Origin: Comamonadaceae bacterium
GTDB taxonomy: Bacteria > Pseudomonadota > Gammaproteobacteria > Burkholderiales > Burkholderiaceae_C
Length of the DNA: 64,000 nucleotides
Assembly: GCA_947448885.1 (NCBI GenBank)
Contig: CANFPJ010000004.1
Coordinates: 16,820-80,819, forward strand
Reading direction: 5' to 3'
How positions within the stretch are numbered: the first letter of the stretch is position 1; each line of letters starts with the position of its first letter. Positions 62,093 through 64,000 of the stretch are shown one piece after another. The position numbers and the translations under genes were made by a program. The notes under the pieces were generated by a model. The model did no database searches. It saw only the letters and a list, made by a program, of their open reading frames with translations, and had not been told where the DNA came from.

Positions 62093-62122
62093 ACTGTCAC
62101 TCTCAGCTTACACATCGCCACC

Positions 62123-62449
62123 ATGACCCACGTTGTCACCGAATCCTGCATCCGCTGCAAATACACCGACTGTGTTGATGTTTGCCCCGTGGACTGCTTC
62201 CGCGAAGGCCCCAACTTCCTGACCATCGACCCAGATGAGTGCATCGACTGCGCCGTGTGCATCCCCGAGTGCCCAGTCAACGCCATCTACGCCGAAGAAG
62301 ATGTGCCCAGCGACCAGCAGCACATGATTGCGCTGAACGTGGAGTTGGCCCGTTCTGGCTGGCCCAGCATCACCAAGCGCAAGATGCCCATGCCCGACGC
62401 TGACGACTGGAAAGAGAAAACGGGCAAGTTGAGCGAGCTCACCCGCTGA
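62123..62449 (+). CDS. fdxA: 7Fe ferredoxin FdxA
   Basis: A 108-residue ferredoxin with one [3Fe-4S] and one [4Fe-4S] cluster. Cysteine pattern [13 protein letters not shown] and [11 protein letters not shown], then the FdxA C-terminal extension [24 protein letters not shown]. Only 20 bp before the ferredoxin-NADP reductase gene, so the two probably form an electron-transfer pair. Confidence 0.96.
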   Translation: MTHVVTESCIRCKYTDCVDVCPVDCFREGPNFLTIDPDECIDCAVCIPECPVNAIYAEEDVPSDQQHMIALNVELARSGWPSITKRKMPMPDADDWKEKTGKLSELTR

Positions 62450-62469
62450 ACCCGTCTCCCCCTGCCCCC

Positions 62470-63516
62470 GTGTCAGCGCCCGTCGCCACCGATGCACTGG
62501 TGATCGGTGCCGGACCGGTGGGCCTGTTTCAGGCTTTTCAGCTGGGCCTGCAAGACATCCGCTGCCACATCGTCGACAGCCTGCCCCACCCTGGCGGCCA
62601 GTGCACCGAGCTGTACGGCGACAAACCCATTTACGACATCCCCGGCCTGCCGCGCTGTACTGGCAAAGAGCTGATCGAGCGGCTGCAAACCCAAGTCAAG
62701 CCCTTTGCGCCGGTGTTTCACGGCGGTCACAGCGTGAGCCGTTTGGTACCCCAAGGCGATGGATTTGCAGTGCAAACCGCACAAGGCTTGCACGTTCAGG
62801 CCCGCAGCGTGGCCATCGCCGCTGGCGTGGGTGCCTTTGAGCCGCGCCAACTGCCCGCCGCTGGTTTCAAACCGCTGCGCGGGAGCCAGGTTTTCTTTGC
62901 CGGGCACGACCCATCGGTGTTTGCGGGCCAGGCCTGCTTGGTCGTGGGCGGCGACGGCACCGCCATCCAGGCCGCCTTGCAGTTGTGCGACTTGTCTGGC
63001 CCCAACGCGCCCACCCGGGTGGGTTTGATGCACCGGCGCGATGTGTGGGACGCAGAACCGGCCCTGATCGAGCGCATGCGTCAGTGGGTGCGCGAAGGCC
63101 GTTTGCAGCTGCACATTGGTCAACTGCTGGAGCCACGATTGCAAGACCAGCGGATGCAAGCCGTGGATTGGGTCAGCAGCGCAGGCGAAACCCACACCTT
63201 GCCCTGTGAAGCAATTTGGGTGCAACTCGGTTTGTCACCGCAATTGGGGCCGCTGAGCGAATGGGGATTGGCCATGCAACGCAAACAATTGGTGGTTGAC
63301 AGCGCCAGTTTTGCCACCTCGGTGCCCGGCATTTTTGCCGTGGGGGATGTCAACACCTACCCGGGCAAACAAAAATTGATCTTGTGTGGCTTCCACGAAG
63401 CCACTTTGGCCGCGTTTGCCATCGCCGCGCGCTTGCGCCCCGGCGAAAGAACCTCGCTGCAATACACCACCACGTCCACCCATTTGCACCGCTTGCTGGG
63501 GGTGGATGGCCGATAG
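62470..63516 (+). CDS. ferredoxin-NADP(+) reductase, thioredoxin reductase-like
   Basis: A 348-residue flavoprotein of the YumC/TrxR-like FNR group. FAD motif LVIGAGPVGLFQAFQLG, PGGQCTELYGDKPIYDIPGLP, a second nucleotide site at LVVGGDGTAIQAAL, and FAVGDVNTYPGKQKLILCGFHEA at the C-terminal FAD segment. No CxxC redox pair of thioredoxin reductase. Starts with GTG 62470. It could supply reduced ferredoxin to the Rieske oxygenases or CysI, but that is speculation. Confidence 0.9.
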   Translation: MSAPVATDALVIGAGPVGLFQAFQLGLQDIRCHIVDSLPHPGGQCTELYGDKPIYDIPGLPRCTGKELIERLQTQVKPFAPVFHGGHSVSRLVPQGDGFAVQTAQGLHVQARSVAIAAGVGAFEPRQLPAAGFKPLRGSQVFFAGHDPSVFAGQACLVVGGDGTAIQAALQLCDLSGPNAPTRVGLMHRRDVWDAEPALIERMRQWVREGRLQLHIGQLLEPRLQDQRMQAVDWVSSAGETHTLPCEAIWVQLGLSPQLGPLSEWGLAMQRKQLVVDSASFATSVPGIFAVGDVNTYPGKQKLILCGFHEATLAAFAIAARLRPGERTSLQYTTTSTHLHRLLGVDGR

Positions 63517-63635
63517 GCCCATGTTTTCAAGCCAAGACATATTTCCACGTCGCTGCGGACTTGTCATGACGGACTCAAAAAATCGCCAGGGTTGGCAAGC
63601 GCGCCCGTGACCTTTCGCTGGACTCGCCTCAGGCT

Positions 63636-63877
63636 TTATGTCGGCGCGGCCTGGCGCAACAAGGCGGTATAACTGGGGGCGGTGTTCATGCGCGCGGTCA
63701 CCCCTTTTGCATGCAGCATGCGGTGCGCCAAGGGCAAATTCCAGCACGGGATTTGGGTGAACATGTGGTGCTCGCAGTGGTAATTCACCCAATACGGCGC
63801 CAGCCACATCCGCTCCCACAGGTTGGCATGGGTGGTGCGGGCATGGTGCAAGGGTAATCGTCCCCAAGAACCAAAGG
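63636..63877 (-). pseudogene. fatty acid desaturase, 3' fragment cut by an IS
   Basis: About 80 C-terminal codons of a membrane fatty acid desaturase. The third His box is clear (WVNYHCEHHMFTQIPCWNLP), followed by AHRMLHAKGVTARMNTAPSY and a normal stop (63636-63638). In frame upstream it continues FGSWGRLPLHHARTTHAN and then runs into the IS3 end at about 63878, with no start codon in a desaturase context. The first two His boxes and membrane segments are absent, either lost or beyond the window on the far side of the IS. The 119 bp between the reductase gene and this fragment hold nothing recognisable. Confidence 0.82.
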
Positions 63878-64000
63878 TGTGAGAAGTAGAATTTTTTCCA
63901 ATGGAAGAGGTTCTAAATGAAGAGATCGAAATTCACAGACAGCCAGATCATTGATTCAGTCAAAAGGGTTGAAGCTGGCATAGGTGTCCCAGATATTTGC
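63878..64000 (+). mobile_element. IS3-family insertion sequence, left end (continues beyond window)
   Basis: The sequence changes character at about 63878: AT-richer, beginning TGTGAGAAGTAGAATTTTTT, a plausible terminal repeat with the TG end of IS3 elements. It is followed by the start of orfA on plus. Only one end is seen, so the terminal repeat, target duplication and exact boundary cannot be confirmed. Confidence 0.75.
63917..64000 (+). CDS. IS3-family transposase OrfA, N-terminal part (cut by window edge)
   Basis: 28 codons reach the window end: MKRSKFTDSQIIDSVKRVEA and on to IGVPDIC. This is the N-terminal helix-turn-helix of IS3-family (IS51/IS407-like) OrfA proteins, which begin MKxSKFTxxQI and continue with an xxxxxVxxxCRK motif. 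AAGAGG lies 7 nt upstream of the ATG. Codon use is AT-richer than the neighbouring genes. Confidence 0.8.
   Translation, partial: MKRSKFTDSQIIDSVKRVEAGIGVPDIC

Overview
The window is chromosomal DNA from a betaproteobacterium of the order Burkholderiales, most likely family Comamonadaceae (a Limnohabitans/Rhodoferax/Polaromonas-like lineage; genus inferred, not proven). Reasons: high GC, the gene orders rimP-nusA-infB, pepA/holC next to lptFG, and cysI-DUF934-cysH-cysD-cysN, and several Bug-type solute receptors. Coding density is very high. No stretch over 300 bases lacks a gene, and many neighbouring genes overlap by ATGA or TGATG.

Layout. (1) 1-3.3 kb: infB (cut by the window edge), nusA, rimP, minus strand. 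(2) 3.4-9.0 kb: a yejABEF-type peptide ABC importer, minus strand, divergent from fabI. (3) 9.9-12.8 kb: a large Orn/Lys/Arg decarboxylase, tRNA-Ser(GGA) and a small lipoprotein. (4) 12.8-15.8 kb: a LeuC/LeuD-like hydro-lyase pair with a PEP mutase/isocitrate lyase superfamily lyase that carries a one-base frameshift. (5) 15.8-35.4 kb: an accessory catabolic island. It has three Bug receptors, three LigXa-like Rieske oxygenases, an acyl-CoA synthetase, MFS and DMT transporters, an SDR, an aldo/keto reductase, three RraA-fold proteins, a class III extradiol dioxygenase, a LigJ-like hydratase, a RidA protein and a GntR/FCD regulator. A class V aminotransferase follows. (6) 35.5-54.2 kb: a Liv-type binding protein, holC, pepA, lptFG-cbiX-cysB, a YbdL-like aminotransferase, hrpA, argA, a TRAP transporter (dctPQM) and an orphan pyruvate/acetoin dehydrogenase E1 pair. 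(7) 54.4-63.5 kb: yggX, an MnmC-like protein, the assimilatory sulfate operon, fdxA and a ferredoxin-NADP reductase. (8) 63.6-64 kb: the 3' part of a fatty acid desaturase gene cut off by the left end of an IS3-family insertion sequence.

How it fits together. The 28.1-33.3 kb operon looks like a meta-cleavage route: a Rieske oxygenase (hydroxylation or O-demethylation) feeds an extradiol dioxygenase, then a 4-oxalomesaconate hydratase (LigJ type), then a CHA aldolase (LigK/RraA type), giving pyruvate and oxaloacetate. A divergent GntR-family gene with a perfect 12-bp palindrome in the shared intergenic region probably controls it. The 15.8-28.1 kb part supplies uptake and side-chain or ring-modification functions. 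The aromatic substrate cannot be read from the sequence. The sulfur genes form a functional set: CysD/CysN make APS, the CysH is an Fe-S APS reductase type, CysI is the sulfite reductase hemoprotein, CbiX can support siroheme synthesis, and CysB is the likely activator.
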